DNA from: Gymnopilus junonius
Taxonomy: Eukaryota; Basidiomycota; Agaricomycetes; Agaricales; Galerinaceae
NCBI GenBank assembly: GCA_015501075.1
Contig: JADNYJ010000008.1
Span: 62,001-126,000, forward strand
Direction: 5' to 3'
DNA: 64,000 bases
The notes beneath the pieces are model-generated. The model was given only the letters and a program-made list of their open reading frames with translations. It ran no database searches and was not told the origin of the DNA. Position numbers and translations under genes: made by a program. This document shows, piece after piece, positions 1 to 13,005 of the stretch (positions are counted from its first letter, which is position 1; every line of letters begins with the position of its first letter).

Positions 1-1759
1 TCAGCATTTGAGATGTTTCCGCCAACTTTCCGCTGTCCGCTGTATGAAACGCCAGAAAAATCTGTCGACAAATCCTGGACCTAAAATAAAATAATATTTT
101 GACACTTCTGAGATAGAATAGTAAAATCCCTTGCACTTGTAGTCATTCATTTCGCTCATCTCCAGCCTCCCTCTCCATCTTCTTCGACATCACACGAGTG
201 TCGCAAATTTTTTCTGATTTTTCTGAGTCCATCAAATCGGTCTTCGACACCACGTTATTAAAGTTGCTGTAATGCTGTAAGGCCTCCCAGACCATTCTCA
301 TCCTCATTCTAAGCTAGAAAAAAAACAAGAGAGGACATTTCCCACATAGCATTCGAAATCGAGCTCATCTGTTCCACTCTTGCGGTTTCAGCGGAGAGCA
401 GGGCTGCCTAGGCATGTCCCTGGCTTGAGGAAAAAACCGATGAATGCTTGAATGCGAGGAACAGTGACGTAAGAGCCTCCTGCCAAGCGGTGAACGCACT
501 AGGACGCGGCCCTGAGCCATGTGCTACTAAGTACAAATTTGGAAGCAGCAAGGGGAGCCGAAGTTTGCGAAAGGTTCACTGACAGTGAATCACAAACTAG
601 TGGGGTTCCAGATGTCTGGATAGTGCCCTGGATTCGCTTTCAATTCTTGAAAGAACGTGGCTATTCGCTGCTTCTAAAGATCAATTAAACATGCCTTCGA
701 ATTCGATTCTACTTGCCTTTTGACGTGGTAAAATTGTGTTGAAACCATGTTCAAGCATGACACTACTTGGACCGCTTCAAGTTCACCGTTCGGCTGGATG
801 CAGTAAGGCGAACAACTTTCAGGGTTTGACCAAGGTTTGACATGGGACTTCATGTTAATAACGTACTTGCAATCGTACGAGAGGTTCTACCTCTCAATTG
901 ATCAATGATTCAAAGATTTTGTTATGGCATGGTGGACCAACCCGGGCCCAACATCGATTGACTATTTACTGCACTCTTCTAGGAAACAGGACAAACCAAG
1001 AAATCGATCCATACTACATAGGCAAGGCAAATGAACTCATGATATCAGAATAAGATCAAAAGAGCGGTAAAAGTCTGTACGGCGTCCCACTTTTTGACAG
1101 TCGACAAAATGCTCCTCCAGTGTCGTTACCTGAGTCTCTGGAAGAAATCGGATACACATGTCGTTATCGCCCCAGTCAAGCTTCCGCTCCCGTGAACTTA
1201 CAGGCTTCGTGCTGCTGGAAGAAATCTATCGAAATGACTGTCAATGTGCATGCACTTGAGGTCTTCCACGTGTACCACGCCTTGATTCATACATTATAAG
1301 CAAGTCAAATATCAGCAGCATGTCCTTGTGCTCTCTTTATCCGAGATTTAGGACGTATCCAGAAGATATCGGCTTGCCAGTAGAGGTTGTTTCCAACGTT
1401 ATTCCACTGTGCACAGCCCCTATGAAAAGGTCTTCCGTAATTAACGAGTGTCTTTGGCACTGGAGCTTGGGAATCGGCGCGAAATACAACTAAGCAAGCG
1501 GAAATAATAATAGTATTCCGTTTACAGGGATAGGGTACAGGTAAAGCTTTAAAGTAGGCAGAGACCTGCAGGATACGACAAATTATGCGTGGGCATTGTC
1601 GATAATAATAATATACTGTATGGAGGACCGGAATAAGAATGGAGAGGAGCGTAGAACCAGACTTTTAGTAAAGCAGAACTTGAGAGTATCAGGATACAAA
1701 GGCAAACAATGAAAAAGAAATATTGGAAAAAAAAAATAGACCTATGTCCTTGCTATGTC
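1..1759. other. Intergenic, no gene seen
   Basis: No reading frame with fungal protein character, splice-site chain, tRNA fold or long repeat could be found on either strand. The right end lies downstream of the Sds3-like gene, which is read from the minus strand, so bases just below 1760 probably hold its 3' UTR and poly(A) site. The stretch is AT-rich with short A and T runs. Confidence 0.5.
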
Positions 1760-4700
1760 CTATGTACTAAGCTTTGAAGGTGGCGGAGGATGGAGGACAG
1801 AAGACGCGCCAACCCTAGACGAAGATGCAGCGACTACATGTCGATCTCGATCACGATCAGCGACGTTCATCATGCCATTGGTTATCCCGTTCGTAGACGG
1901 CCTCCCAACAGCAGACGTCGGACCCGATAGCGGTGGATGCAGTGATGACATGAGCGGCGATGCCGTTCGGCTGCCGCCAACGGCGAATGATGAAGCAGGT
2001 CCTGCAGTGCCGTTCTTCAAGACTACGTCCGACTGGAGTGGTGGCAGAGGAGGAGGACCCGACGATGCTGCTGACGAAGGTGGGGGCGGGTGGTGGGATC
2101 CCGTCGGGGTAGCTGTCCGGCCCGGGCCCGACAATCGAGGTGATGAAGAATATCCCGCTCCGGCAGAAGGCCCAGCAAGGATTTGAGACTTTCCGCTGCC
2201 GCTCGGAGGTGGTGACAACGCTCGCATTTTCGGACTGCGCAGGAGATTGTGTCAGAATTCGAAGAAGGAAACGCAAGAAATCGTGGAAGCTTTACCTTGA
2301 TACCGGTGAGCGATGCGCACTTGGCATTGTAGCTGAATAGGAGGGACTATGAGTAGGGCGGGCACGGCCGGAGGGTGGTATCGGCGGAGTTGGCATCCTA
2401 TGATGATGTCCAGAAGGAGTACTAGTGCTAGGCATACGACCGATGTGAGTTGGAGCACCAGATACATATCTATGGCCTTGAACCGGGGAGCGGTTGTGTG
2501 CATCTTGTGGTGCTGGGACGTAACTAGGAGGCGCGCCAGAGGAACCAGAAGCCGACGACGTCCTGTAAGCAGGTTCATCGGCTGCAGAAGGAGGTGGAGG
2601 AGGGACATTCCATGAAGGCCCCCCTCGCGGAGAAGACGTGGAGCCAACTATACCTGACCCATTCAAGTGAGAGCTGGAAGACATCACAGCAGTAGCCTGT
2701 TGCATCGTCTGACTTGAAGCCATGACAAAAGGCGTGGCCATGGGTCGATCACCTCGGTCATCAAAGGGCGCCACGGGAGGACCTGAAGAGTGTCTCTGGG
2801 GATGAGGGTGAATCTTTCGTCCTTCCCTGTCTCTGTCTCTGATATCACGAGCATCCCTCTCTCTGTCGCGATAGTCGCCACTGAAAGGAGGAAGGTGATA
2901 CTCCTCAGAACTCTTTGAGGGCCAATGACCAGGGACCTCTCTTTCAGAGATAAGCAGAGGAGGTTGGGTGTTTTTGTTAGAGGAAAGTGTGATGACCTCA
3001 GTGGGATGAGAATGTCCGGTAGCTCCAGAACTCGAATGCAAAGGTGGTCTATCGAAGTCCCTTGGACTATGCACAATAGGAACTCCTCCACCAGCACCTC
3101 CGCTTCCTGCACCAGAAGGTGGAACAGAGGACGATGCGTGGTGAGGGCCCTGCGAGTGATGATGATGCACAATGTGATGGTGATGGCCACGATGGTGGTG
3201 ATGATGGTGTGCAGAAGCTTGACTGGAAGGAGGCACTAAATGTGAATGGCTAGAATGAGAGCTGGGAGGCAAAGGACCACCAACACCACTGGGCTGGCGA
3301 TGCTGTTGCATATGCTCTTGCGACCTATCTCTGTCCCTCTCCAACTCTTGCTGCTGGAGGAACTCCCTTTCCCGCTGGCGGAACCTCTCCGCTTCGAAAT
3401 GTTCCCTTTCTCTAATTTCCCGTTCTCTAATTTCCCGTTCTCGTTCACGTTGAACTTTCTCCCTGTCCTTCTCCTCCCTCTTCCTATATTCTCTCTCCCT
3501 CATGATCCTCTCCCTTTCCTCCTCTTCGTGCATAGCCCTGGGATCCCGATCCCATCCACCACTACCGGGCATTCCTAGACCAGCGCCCATCCAAGCTCCA
3601 TTTGCTTTGGGATTCGAATTGGACCCAGAGGGTGCACCATTTGACATGACGTTCACAGGTGATATGGACCGTCGCCCATTCATAGGCTTGCTACTTCCAG
3701 CAGCAGACTGCGACTGCTGCCCAGGTGGTGGACCTCCTTGCCCAAAGTATGGATGATGGGGTAAATTTTGAAACCCCATACCGGTAGTGTTGCCCTGTCC
3801 AGCACCACCTCTAGGAGCCATGGTACTCATCTCTTGATTTCCCGGGTATCCTCCATGCCCATGCGGCGGTCCATGGCCAGATCGGCTGCTAGGACCAGGA
3901 AAATTTGGATATGCCATATTGTCCCTGGCACCTGCTTGAGGAGGCGGAGGACCCAGACCCATTGGGACTCCAGATCCCTGCACCAAATACTGCTCCCTCA
4001 TCCTCCCTGGCAGCGGTGGCGGAGGCGGTGGACCACCCAATCCATACCCTAGGTGATGAGTTTCTGCATAGATATCATACATCTCGTAATCCCCAGGATG
4101 CTGTTGCATCTGAGGAGGACCCATTGTAGATGTCAGCGGCATCTGAGGAGGCGTAGGAACACCGGGAGGTATCATACCATTCCCCAGACCCAGACCCATG
4201 CTTGACGATCGTCCCACACCACCCGTATTTATTCCGCCACCGGGTCCTGACATGGCCCCGGGCCCATTCCTAGGCAAGGGCGGCAGCTGGAATTGGTTCG
4301 AATAATGCTGTGGGGGATAGGGAGGCTGCTGCATATCATATCCAACAGAAGCCTTGCGATTTTGGTATAGATACTCCAAATCGGCGTTGATATCCATAGT
4401 AGATAGGGTGGATATTTCGGGGTAGACGAGCACTTTCGGAGAGTACGTGTGGTGATTAAAGCGATTGCGGGTATCTGACTTATTCGGTTTTCGTCCGAAT
4501 GGGTATGTTTTGGCCATCTTGCGAAGGTTGGGGGGTGGCGGAGGAGTGTGGATCTCGAAATACTGCCTTTGAGGAATGCGACGGACTAGAGAACGTAAAA
4601 TTTTCACAAAACGACAAAATGTAAAATTATGAATAGGTACGAACTCGGTTGAGGCCTTTCCATTGCCCTTCGTTCTCTCTCAAGTTTTCTGCGTTTCCTG

Positions 4701-7419
4701 CTCGACTCTCCAATCATCTCAGTTTGTAAATCATCCCTTGAAAACTATAGACAAGATGATTAGAACATTGTTGAGTATAATTTGAATAGCAATTGCTTAC
4801 CTTCCACCAACTCCAGACAGCAGCTTCATCCGCTTTCCGTCGTGTGACGGCATTCGCTACTTCGTATGACCGTTTCCTAGAGGCTAATTCAAGACGTTTA
4901 TCACGTCTCCGTGACAGCTCCTTCTGCAAGTGCAGCATTTCGGGGTGCATAGCTACAGATGAGAAAATGTCAGCATCAAAGAATAACGAGGATAGAAAAC
5001 TCATGAAGGGAAGAAAAATACAACATACCAGATTGAACCATCGCCTCCTCCCAACCAAGCCCTTCCATCTTTTCCATGTACACCCTCTCTCTGAGAAGTG
5101 CAAACTTGAGCTCGATAGTAGCAAGAGCGTCCAGTGCCTCCGCACGATGTGCAGGCTGCAAGTCGCTCTCGTGGTCATCTACATCCACATCAACATCTGC
5201 ATCCCCAGCGGGATCCTCGTCGTTCTCGCCTTCTTCACCAGCCGTATTCTCCCGCTCAGCCTCAGCGGCTTCGGCGTCATTTTCATTCTCATTGTGCTGA
5301 TCCTGGTCTTCATCCACATCGCCTTCACCTTCATTCTCTTCACCTTCATTCTCTTCACCTTCAACGGGCTCTTCATCCGCGTCAGCTTCTTGAGCTTCAT
5401 CCTCCAGATGCGCCGCCTCTTCCTCTTCATGGGCAGAGTGGTCCTCTTCTCCGTCTTCGCCCTCCTCTTCTTCCTCTTCCGGATCTTCAGCGTCCATGGA
5501 TACATCCTCCATAGAACGATCATTGACTTCGTCCTCTGGTTCTGCATTGTCGACCTCCATGTCCTGATCTCCGGTCTCAATAATAGACTTGCTCACCGGA
5601 CCATCAGGTGCTGTATCAATTTTAAGGTCCAACGGAAGAGGAGGTGCCTTCTTAGCTGTAGTGGTCTTTGGAAGAGGAGCGGAGTCGGCCTCGCTTGCGT
5701 CTGGAGGAGAAGTAACTCCGTTGACTTTGGAGGTGGTGTCCTTCTTCTCATTAGCAACGGAGACTCGACCACGATACCTGCCTCTACCCCTTGTGCCTCC
5801 TTTACCGCCCTTCTACCTCTGCCCCTCACGGGTTTCGGCTCGTCCGCACTGAGTTCAGCGTCTGATTTGGCTTCATCAGGACTATTCGATCTCGAACGGG
5901 ATCTAGCCGCCCCTGCAGCCCCTGCAGAGGAATTCGTTGCAGACGCAGGAGGCGGGTCATCCGCCGCAGTAAGGGAAGCCACGGCAGAAGCGGCAACAGC
6001 AGAAGCTAGCTCATGGGTTGGAGAGCCAGTTGAATCGACAGCTTCTGCGATAGCTGCCAAAGCAGAGAGGGCCGACACCGAATTACTGGTGATGGCAGAG
6101 AGAGGATTTGAACTGGCATTAGCTACAGCCCTGGATGGTGATACGGGTGAAATAGGGTTGGGTACGGGAGGAGGGTCCTCCTCCGTAGAATTGCCAGCAC
6201 CGTCGCTATCGGCGTCGGAAAGACGTTGCTCATCCTCGACCTCCTTCTGTAGCTGAGCCTTTGCGCCGTTCCTCCTCTTCTTTGACGCAGCGGGTTGCTC
6301 TGAGCTACTGACATCGTCAACGACCTTGCCTTTGCGCTTCTTTGAACGAGCAGGAGGTACCCGAGCCTTCGTTGTTGTTGTTCGCCTCTTCTTTTTGCTG
6401 GAGGCGTATTCCGATCCGGAAGCGGACTCTTCTGCGGGATCATCTTCGCCATTCACATTAGGCGGGTCATCCTCTTCGTCATCCCTGTCATTTTTGTGCT
6501 GTGCGACGCGCTTGCTGCTAGCGGCTACAGCAGGTTGGTGGTCTGATTTTTCAGGCTTATCTTCGGGCTCGTCTTCGGATTCATCTTCCTCCTCGGTTGT
6601 CTGTTCGATGATGCTCTTTGCCATTGTGACGTACCGCGATCGCTGGAATTCGCTGGTTTTTCCGGGGTGTACACGACCACCTCTGTATACTCCGCGTCGG
6701 AGATCGGCCAGTAGAGCCTTCTTCTTCTCATTGAGCGGGCGGGTTTGCAAAGATTTAGGAATGGCAAAGAACTCTTCGGTGCTCATTCCACGGTGGTAGC
6801 GAACGTCATCCACTGCATCTTCTTCCTCATCGTCGTCTTCTTCCTCCTCCTCTTCCATAGCTCTCGGAGGATCAGTCGTATCTTCCTCCTCTTCTTCCTC
6901 AGCAGGGGCCGTACCACCGGTAGCTGATGCAGCCTTGGACTCGGCCCAGCCCCACATGGGGGCAGGAACCAGACTGCTTCTTTTCCTCCGTGGGCCCCCA
7001 CGTCGGGCTGCCGTTGACGACCCCCGTCTGGCAGGTCTAGAGGAGGAATGGGATGAGGAGGAACCGGGATGAGAATGAGACGAAGCAGGCACGGGATCGT
7101 CCTCGTCATCATCGCCTTGCACGCCCGGACCCTGCTTGCTATTGTGCTTGGACAATGACGACGACGCAGCAGCAGTCGAGGCAGATATGGCTCCTGCAGG
7201 TCCTTCGTCGTTGACACCAGACGCCTCCTGGTCGTCATCCGTGAGGTCTGAGAGTTCCGAATCGGTGTCGAGGGTGCCTGTGGCGGCAGCGGTCTGGGTG
7301 GTATGGCTCTGGCCTGTGTGGGTGGGAGGTTTAGTTGTGGACGGCATGGTCTGCGGTGGCGGCGACGGTGAGGGCGACGGTGAGCTGAGTGAGTCGAGGG
7401 AAAGAGAAGAGCTCGTCAT
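1760..7419 (-). CDS. Sds3/Dep1-type subunit of the Rpd3/Sin3 histone deacetylase complex (one frame break)
   Basis: Exons on the minus strand: 7419-5029, 4952-4801, 4744-4645, 4585-2296, 2234-1760, giving about 1,802 residues after allowing for one missing base. The Sds3 family core lies near residues 750-970. It begins RAEALDALATIELKFALLRE, continues with the helical HPEMLHLQKELSRRRDKR stretch across an intron, then RRKLERERRAMERPQPIRRIP-type basic residues split over two more introns, and ends with YPEISTLSTMDINADLEYL. Upstream is an acidic Ser/Glu-rich region with an RGG-like patch. Downstream is a long Pro/Gly-rich tail with an Arg/Glu coiled stretch and a His-rich run. Family members tether Rpd3-class deacetylases to Sin3 in the nucleus. 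The protein is far larger than yeast Sds3 (about 330 residues), mainly through low-complexity tails. The frame shifts at 5808-5810 inside the RGG patch, where one G is missing on the coding strand. The proline-rich part could be mistaken for a separate gene, but the Sds3 core runs across the junction. Confidence 0.85.
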
Positions 7420-7586
7420 CGCCTTGGACGACGAGCAAAAAGAAAAACCGGGTGACTGTTGACTGAAAGAGGGGTGCGTGCGCGAGAATCACTTTTACGT
7501 TCAGACTGCCTATTTGGGATTCCCTCTTTATTTATAATCCCCTATCTAATCTTATCTCAACTACTTCCTACCCATGCTATTAAATT

Positions 7587-10020
7587 TTAAAAGTCGCCCA
7601 AATCGACCTCAATGCTATCAATCACAGAAGCCTCAAACTGGCTCGCCGTCTTCACAGGCGCCTTGCCTGCAGAGGCCGCATTCGCATTCGCCACCGCCTC
7701 GTTCACAGCAGGCGTTGAAGGTCTACGGCGGGTCATCAACCAACACTGGTAAAAAGAATAAACCTGATACAAACCTCGTAGCGGTGGGTGTAGGGATGAA
7801 CGTCCTCGGAGTGACCTTCAAGCGCGCACTAGGGTCTATAGGCGTCGGCGTCCCACCACTCTGGCCCAGCCTGCGCTCCCTTCGCTTGCGTTCAGACTCC
7901 ATCAGCTCAGCCTTACGCACAGCCTCTATGTTTGCCTTCCTGTTCCGCTCATTTACCTTGGCCAGCATATCAGCATGCGTATCCTGCCTTTTGGGGGATT
8001 GTTCAGCCAAACTGGCAGCATCCTCTGCCAACTTAGCGTCGATTTCAGCAACTTCTGTGAAATCATGCCGACGGAAGGCAAGCGTCCGTTGCTGGTTCAG
8101 TGAGGATCGCTCTAGTGCGGTCAGACCTGCGTGCCTGCTGCCCATCACCTGATTCTTCCTCTGCAGCATAGCAGTGATATCACTCTATAAAACGATCATT
8201 ATCCATACCCAACACAGTTTGATAACAGGCCAAGAAGACCAACCTCAGTCATCGGCTGCTCGACCAATCTCTGCATCTGAGCGACTTTCCGCTCTAAAGC
8301 CTGTTTCGTAGGCAACTTGACATCTTCATTTGAACAAGTTTTCATCAATCTGTCATACTCTTTCTAAAAAAAATAAACGCGAGCATGAGCATCCCATAAC
8401 CGACAATCGCCTTAATATCTAAAAACAAACCTCCATGAAAGGTGCATTTGAAACCTTGTCCATGTTAAAGGCCCTGACACTCTTGCCGTGCTTCAACTCG
8501 AAAGCCTGATTGACCATCTTACCGTTGACCTGGTAAGGTTTCACAAGGTCAGGTGCGAGATCTACACGTTGGGCAGCCACCATCAGATGAGGCGAACATC
8601 AGAACACTTATAGCACTCACTTTGGATTTCGCATATCCTGTACACATGCTGCCCATTGGGCTCATTTCCAATAAGATATCTCACCCAAGCACCTAAGAAC
8701 GAGCATCATCAGTCTCCCTCCAACAAGCTCAACAGAAGAAAGAACCAACCCGAAACATAGTCCTCAAACCAAGGCTTGACACAATGCTTGGCGATCATAT
8801 CCCTCGTAAGCCTACACGTCTCCAAATCCGCCATCGTACATGGGGTGTCCGTGGCATCATCTTTCCGACCCCTCCTGTCGTACCCAGTTCCGAGATTGAG
8901 CAGCCTCTCTTCCTCCTGCTCAGTCCTGCTGATTTGGCCGTCCTCCGATTCCGATTCGGAAATGTCCATATCCTGGGGTGATGAATCCCTTTCTTGGTGG
9001 GGTGATGAACCTTTGGCCTGCGGACAACGAGGCACAGTATCAGACAGTGCAAGATGTGATGCAAGTAGGGAAGGAAAGAAAACTAACACGTTTTCTGTCA
9101 TCTTTCGCCTTTCGTTTCGCCTTCAGTTCATCTAGCTTATGTGTCTTTTCCTTTGTAGCACCACGAGCTGTATGTTGACCTAAAGGATACCAGGAAATTT
9201 GACGTTGAGTTCAAAAACGAAAGAATACAATCAACCCACGTTTAGCAGCCCTCGAAACACTATCCTCGACGTTGACAACACCACCACGTTGCTGCTGTCT
9301 CACAAGATTCGCGAGGGTTTTCGCATTCAATACGCTCTGCCGCTCGCCAGCACGTTCTTCGAGGATCTGTTCACGCTGGAACTCCGTCATCGCAAGGAGC
9401 CTTTATAAGTTTTGAGGCCGAGTTTGAATGAGGATTTGTCCAGTTCACCCATGAGTGATTTTAAACGACGACAAGCGGCAGCCGTATCCGAACATGCGGG
9501 AGGCGATAGTGAAGATAGAATAACAGCCGAGGACGAAGAAGTGGCAGAGAGAAAGTATATAGAAGCGAGCGTCAACCATAGTGGCACAGAAGAGAATAAA
9601 AGGAGCCGCTATAAGGAGGTCCCAGATACGCACTCTCGCTTGTCTGCTTCGTCTTTATACTTCCCCTCCAGGGGATAAGGGTCCACAATCTCGTCCTCGC
9701 TTTCGACATCGTTGTCAGAGTCACTGTCCATTCTTCTGGGACAAAAAAATTATTAGTATCCTTCAATAAATCATACGACGCAACATTACAAAAAATTGCA
9801 TGGGAATAGACCAGGAGGTCCAGAAACCAGTGCATATACAGGAAGGAAGAAAACGGAAAGAAAGACGGAAAAATACCACATACTCAGCCTTTCGCTTCTT
9901 GGTCCCTCCCGAGCTTCCTCCCCCAGAACCTCCGGAGCCCTGTCTCTTCTTCCCCTTCTTCTCAGTCGCACCCGCAAGCTCGAGGAGTTGTTCACCGATA
10001 TCATCTTCAAAGTCGGACAT
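7587..10020 (-). CDS. RTF1: RTF1, Plus3-domain subunit of the Paf1 complex
   Basis: Ten exons on the minus strand: 10020-9884, 9735-9634, 9400-9240, 9179-9088, 9017-8750, 8692-8621, 8561-8431, 8363-8244, 8184-7775, 7722-7587. They total 1,629 nt (542 residues) with no frame break, close to the 558 residues of yeast Rtf1. The N-terminus is acidic and Lys-rich (MSDFEDDIGEQLLELAG), followed by the YPLEGKYKDEADKRE and MTEFQREQILEER motifs. The Plus3 domain is near residues 220-340 and includes LTRDMIAKHCVKPWFEDYV, GAWVRYLIGNEPNGQHVYR and the KMVNQAFELKHGKSVR segment. The C-terminal helix carries RRHDFTEVAEIDAKL. Rtf1 binds Spt5 and chromatin and promotes histone H2B ubiquitination during RNA polymerase II elongation. 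The start is the first in-frame ATG and the N-terminal sequence is typical. The 233-nt intron at 9401-9633 is longer than its neighbours but joins two conserved motifs in frame. Confidence 0.95.
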
Positions 10021-11693
10021 CGTATCGTCGTATTATTTGCTCCGAGTAATCAAGCAATGGTAATATAGAGATTCAATTGGGGTTATTCGTTGGTTATTCG
10101 TTGGGCAACGATTGTCGTGTATTAAGCAGCTGTGCGTTGCTGTTTAAAGATGGTACAATTGAGAGTATAAAGCTGAGAAGTATCCAAATGTTGCGAGGTA
10201 TAAAGTTGTGGTGTTGGAAGAGCAGAGGCTATGAACCGACAGTGCGCGACATCCGCAAATGGAAAATACTACTTTATTCTACATTTCCCACGAAGGTTAT
10301 GCCAATCCCATCAAGGTTCATTTCAACCTTTGTTTTGAATTTTCCAGGAATGCCGATCTCCTAATTGTTTGAGAACTTGCACAGATTAGCCCTCAGGTCT
10401 CAGGCTCTAACCTGTCACCTATGTCATAACTTTAAGGAAGTCTTCAGCGATCGTACACATCCTAGTTGCACTTACCGTTTACCCTCTTTTTCATTTCCAC
10501 CAGGTCGAATGATTATGTTCAGGTCATGGCATTCTATCAGAAACGTCAATTTACTATTAACACTGATCTTTATTGCATTTTTGCCACTCGGGTGAAAGTT
10601 GCGAGTCTTTTTTAAATGAATGAACTCAGATAGACTCTTCTTGAAAATTTCTCCTCAGAGTCCGCGAGCCCTTTCGACAACCTTATTGCAGCTTATTATA
10701 GGAACGACCATCAGGCAAATACAAAGCACCTGGCCTTGAATTTTAAGACGTGCCGAAGAGGAATGAAGATGACAGTTACCTCATCTCGGTCTTTTACCGA
10801 TCATTTGCGCTTTCAGTTGCCTTGCAATCTGTTCTATCCTCGACAACCTATCAATAAGATGATTATTTGTAATAAAGAATTAAAAATAAAAAGTAACTTT
10901 ACTGCCAGCTTCGATGAATAGCGAGGACGCCTTAGAGTTGAATCGGTGCCAAACAGTACAACAACCCGACGTCAAATTACTTAAATGTTGAATTTGTGTC
11001 TGATGGCTTTCCTTGGTTGTGGGATGAATCATTGCCAATAAAATATGTGTCTTTCTCATGCCTTTATGTTGCTAAAAGTGATTGAGAAAGACAAATCCAG
11101 TGGTAGACAGTAGGGATTGGGTTTTACATGCACCGCGAAAATTAAAGACCCGCAGCGTTTAGAGCAAGTATTCATCGACTCTTCCTGACCAGTACATGAA
11201 GTCAAGGAATAAAGGATGGGGTCTTGCTGAACGATGATGTCAAGTTGACCTATTGAGGCATTTCCTATCTCACAGTTGTTTATCCGGGGTCCCTGTCCAG
11301 CGCTTAATTTATATGATGATGATGATGATGATGATTCCAGCCAGATGGTCCCCATGAAGTTCCTGTTGAGATTTCGTGTAGCTGTCCTACTAGCGCCGCA
11401 TTGTAGATTTTGGCTGCCGAATATACTTACACGGCCTATAAAATCTATCGACCAGAAATGTAAAGGCCAATCGGATCGTGATGGTATCTCCCCCAGGCGA
11501 ATTTCACTTGATACATCAAGTCCATCGTCTAATCACTCTCATGTACCCTTACTTACGTAGCTCACAAAAATTTTTATTGTGGGCTAAATTGAAAGAGAAT
11601 TCATGATACAACCTATGACATGTTTATTTTAAGAAATAATCATATCTAACCAAAGATCACATGTGCCATTTCTTGAGCTTGGGAACGTAGACC
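10021..11693. other. Intergenic between RTF1 and the first thaumatin-like gene
   Basis: This holds the RTF1 promoter side (from 10021) and the 3' side of the thaumatin-like gene. Short open frames occur but none shows conserved protein character or a splice chain. The only clear structure is a short ATG trinucleotide repeat at 11313-11335. Confidence 0.5.
11313..11335. repeat. (ATG)n microsatellite
   Basis: About seven uninterrupted ATG units are visible in non-coding sequence. The repeat is short and of no evident function. Confidence 0.8.
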
Positions 11694-13005
11694 TTAAGAT
11701 GCAGGACAGAACGTGACGGTATAGCTGGCCTGAAGGCTGGAATCACAATTCCAGATAGCGTACCACTGGATTCGTCATATGGGTAAGCGTATGCGTCAGG
11801 GCAGGCATCCTTGAAGTAACTGTAATAAGCAACGCCTGTGTCACCGGATCCACATCAGCCTGTGTATTGACACTATGCTAGAATCAGCACAAACCGGAAC
11901 TTGGACACGTAGCAGGTGTGTCAAAGGACCCCGAGCAGCAATTCGGGGAGTTGGCTATTAATAGAAGGTTCCGATACTGGTTAGAGACGAAGATGGAATG
12001 GGATGGAAGACCAGGCTGACCTGGATCCCAGAGAGGTTTGCGATACAAGCACTCTTGCAACCGACTGGGAATCCAGTGGAATCGAATGGGCCTTTCAAAG
12101 GAGCCGGGCCTGCATTATGACGGTAAGATCCTCCAATGTGTATACGATATCGCAGCTTTACTGACAATTCGGTCCCAGGTCAACTGCGCACTTGGGAATG
12201 GGACATCCCACATTATTGTCGACCCTTATTGGTAGATTGTATCCGTCCACGAGGGAGACTAAAGATTTGCTATAGAGAACAAAAAAAGAAAAAGGCCATA
12301 AGAAGGCATACCATCATAATAATCTTTATTTCCAGCTCCTGAAAGGGTGAATTCTGCAAGACTAGCAGGCGGTACACCCTGCAGAACTTTATGCTAAATA
12401 AAGGGCAAAGAAAAAAGCCATGGTCTTACCGTGCCAGTATGAGGGTCGCATACCAAACCACCATTACAGCCACCATCCAGGCAAGAGTTTGGTCCAGGAT
12501 TGGTGCTGAAGTCGCAATCACGGCGGGCCTATTCACCGTTGGAAGTATTGAAGAGTAGCTTATTAGAAAACGCACCCAGATACGACCAGCTTGCCAATTA
12601 TTAGGAAGGTCAAAGGTGACTGCAGTAAACGACGCAGCAGACCAGCTTTGCACAATGTTATAAATAATTGTTTTTCGATTCGAAATCAGACCGACCCGGT
12701 AGTGAAGCTCGGCGCAGTGTTGCCAGGGACATTCAGGTCAGTGAACATCTATAGAGATGTGTGAGAGTCGTCTATTATCAGCTGAAAAAAGTGGCACTAA
12801 CCGCCGGCCTGGAATAATGACATGTTAAATTGCGAAAGACGTCGAAAAAAAAGGCTCACCAAATCGTGAATGGACAGGCATTGTACACCTAAAAAAAATC
12901 AAGCTTTCGAACAAATGCCAACATAGAAAAAAGACATACGGTCATCGTGCGACCACTGACACCAGAAAGAAGAGCGAGGGAGCTGGCAAGGATGTACGCT
13001 TTCAT
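11694..13005 (-). CDS. Thaumatin-like protein A, two frame breaks (pseudogene or indel errors)
   Basis: Eleven exons on the minus strand: 13005-12940, 12888-12860, 12808-12802 (7 nt), 12748-12696, 12645-12576, 12528-12430, 12378-12312, 12258-12166, 12109-12021, 11954-11895, 11835-11694. The sum is 775 nt, two bases short of a 258-residue frame. The product starts with a hydrophobic secretion signal (MKAYILASSLALLSGVSG). Thaumatin-family hallmarks follow: NACPFTIWPA, the GRIWARRDC core with paired Cys, CLDGGCNGGLVC, YYDVSLVDGYNLP, CPAPLKGPF, NCCSGSFDTPATCP and the C-terminal YSYFK..CPDAYAYPYD segment. These proteins are secreted, Cys-rich and often bind or cut beta-1,3-glucan. One base is missing near 12027-12029 (GGG before ATCC) and one near 11758-11759 (before CTATCTGG). 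Adding a base at each restores the conserved end SYTVTFCPAS and exactly the expected length. Exons 1-3, 5, 6 and 8-10 line up with the neighbouring copy, so duplication is recent enough to keep all intron positions. Confidence 0.8.

Noticed and set aside
2292..4607. Separate proline-rich gene downstream of the Sds3 core
   Set aside because: Splice sites at 4645-4744 and 4585 join it in frame to the Sds3 core, and its first residues (RRIPQ to DINADLEYL) belong to the Sds3 family signature.
4793..6256. Plus-strand open frame of 487 codons
   Set aside because: It lies antisense to the conserved Sds3 core and the acidic region of that gene. The low-complexity GAG/GAA codons of the real gene create a long stop-free antisense frame.
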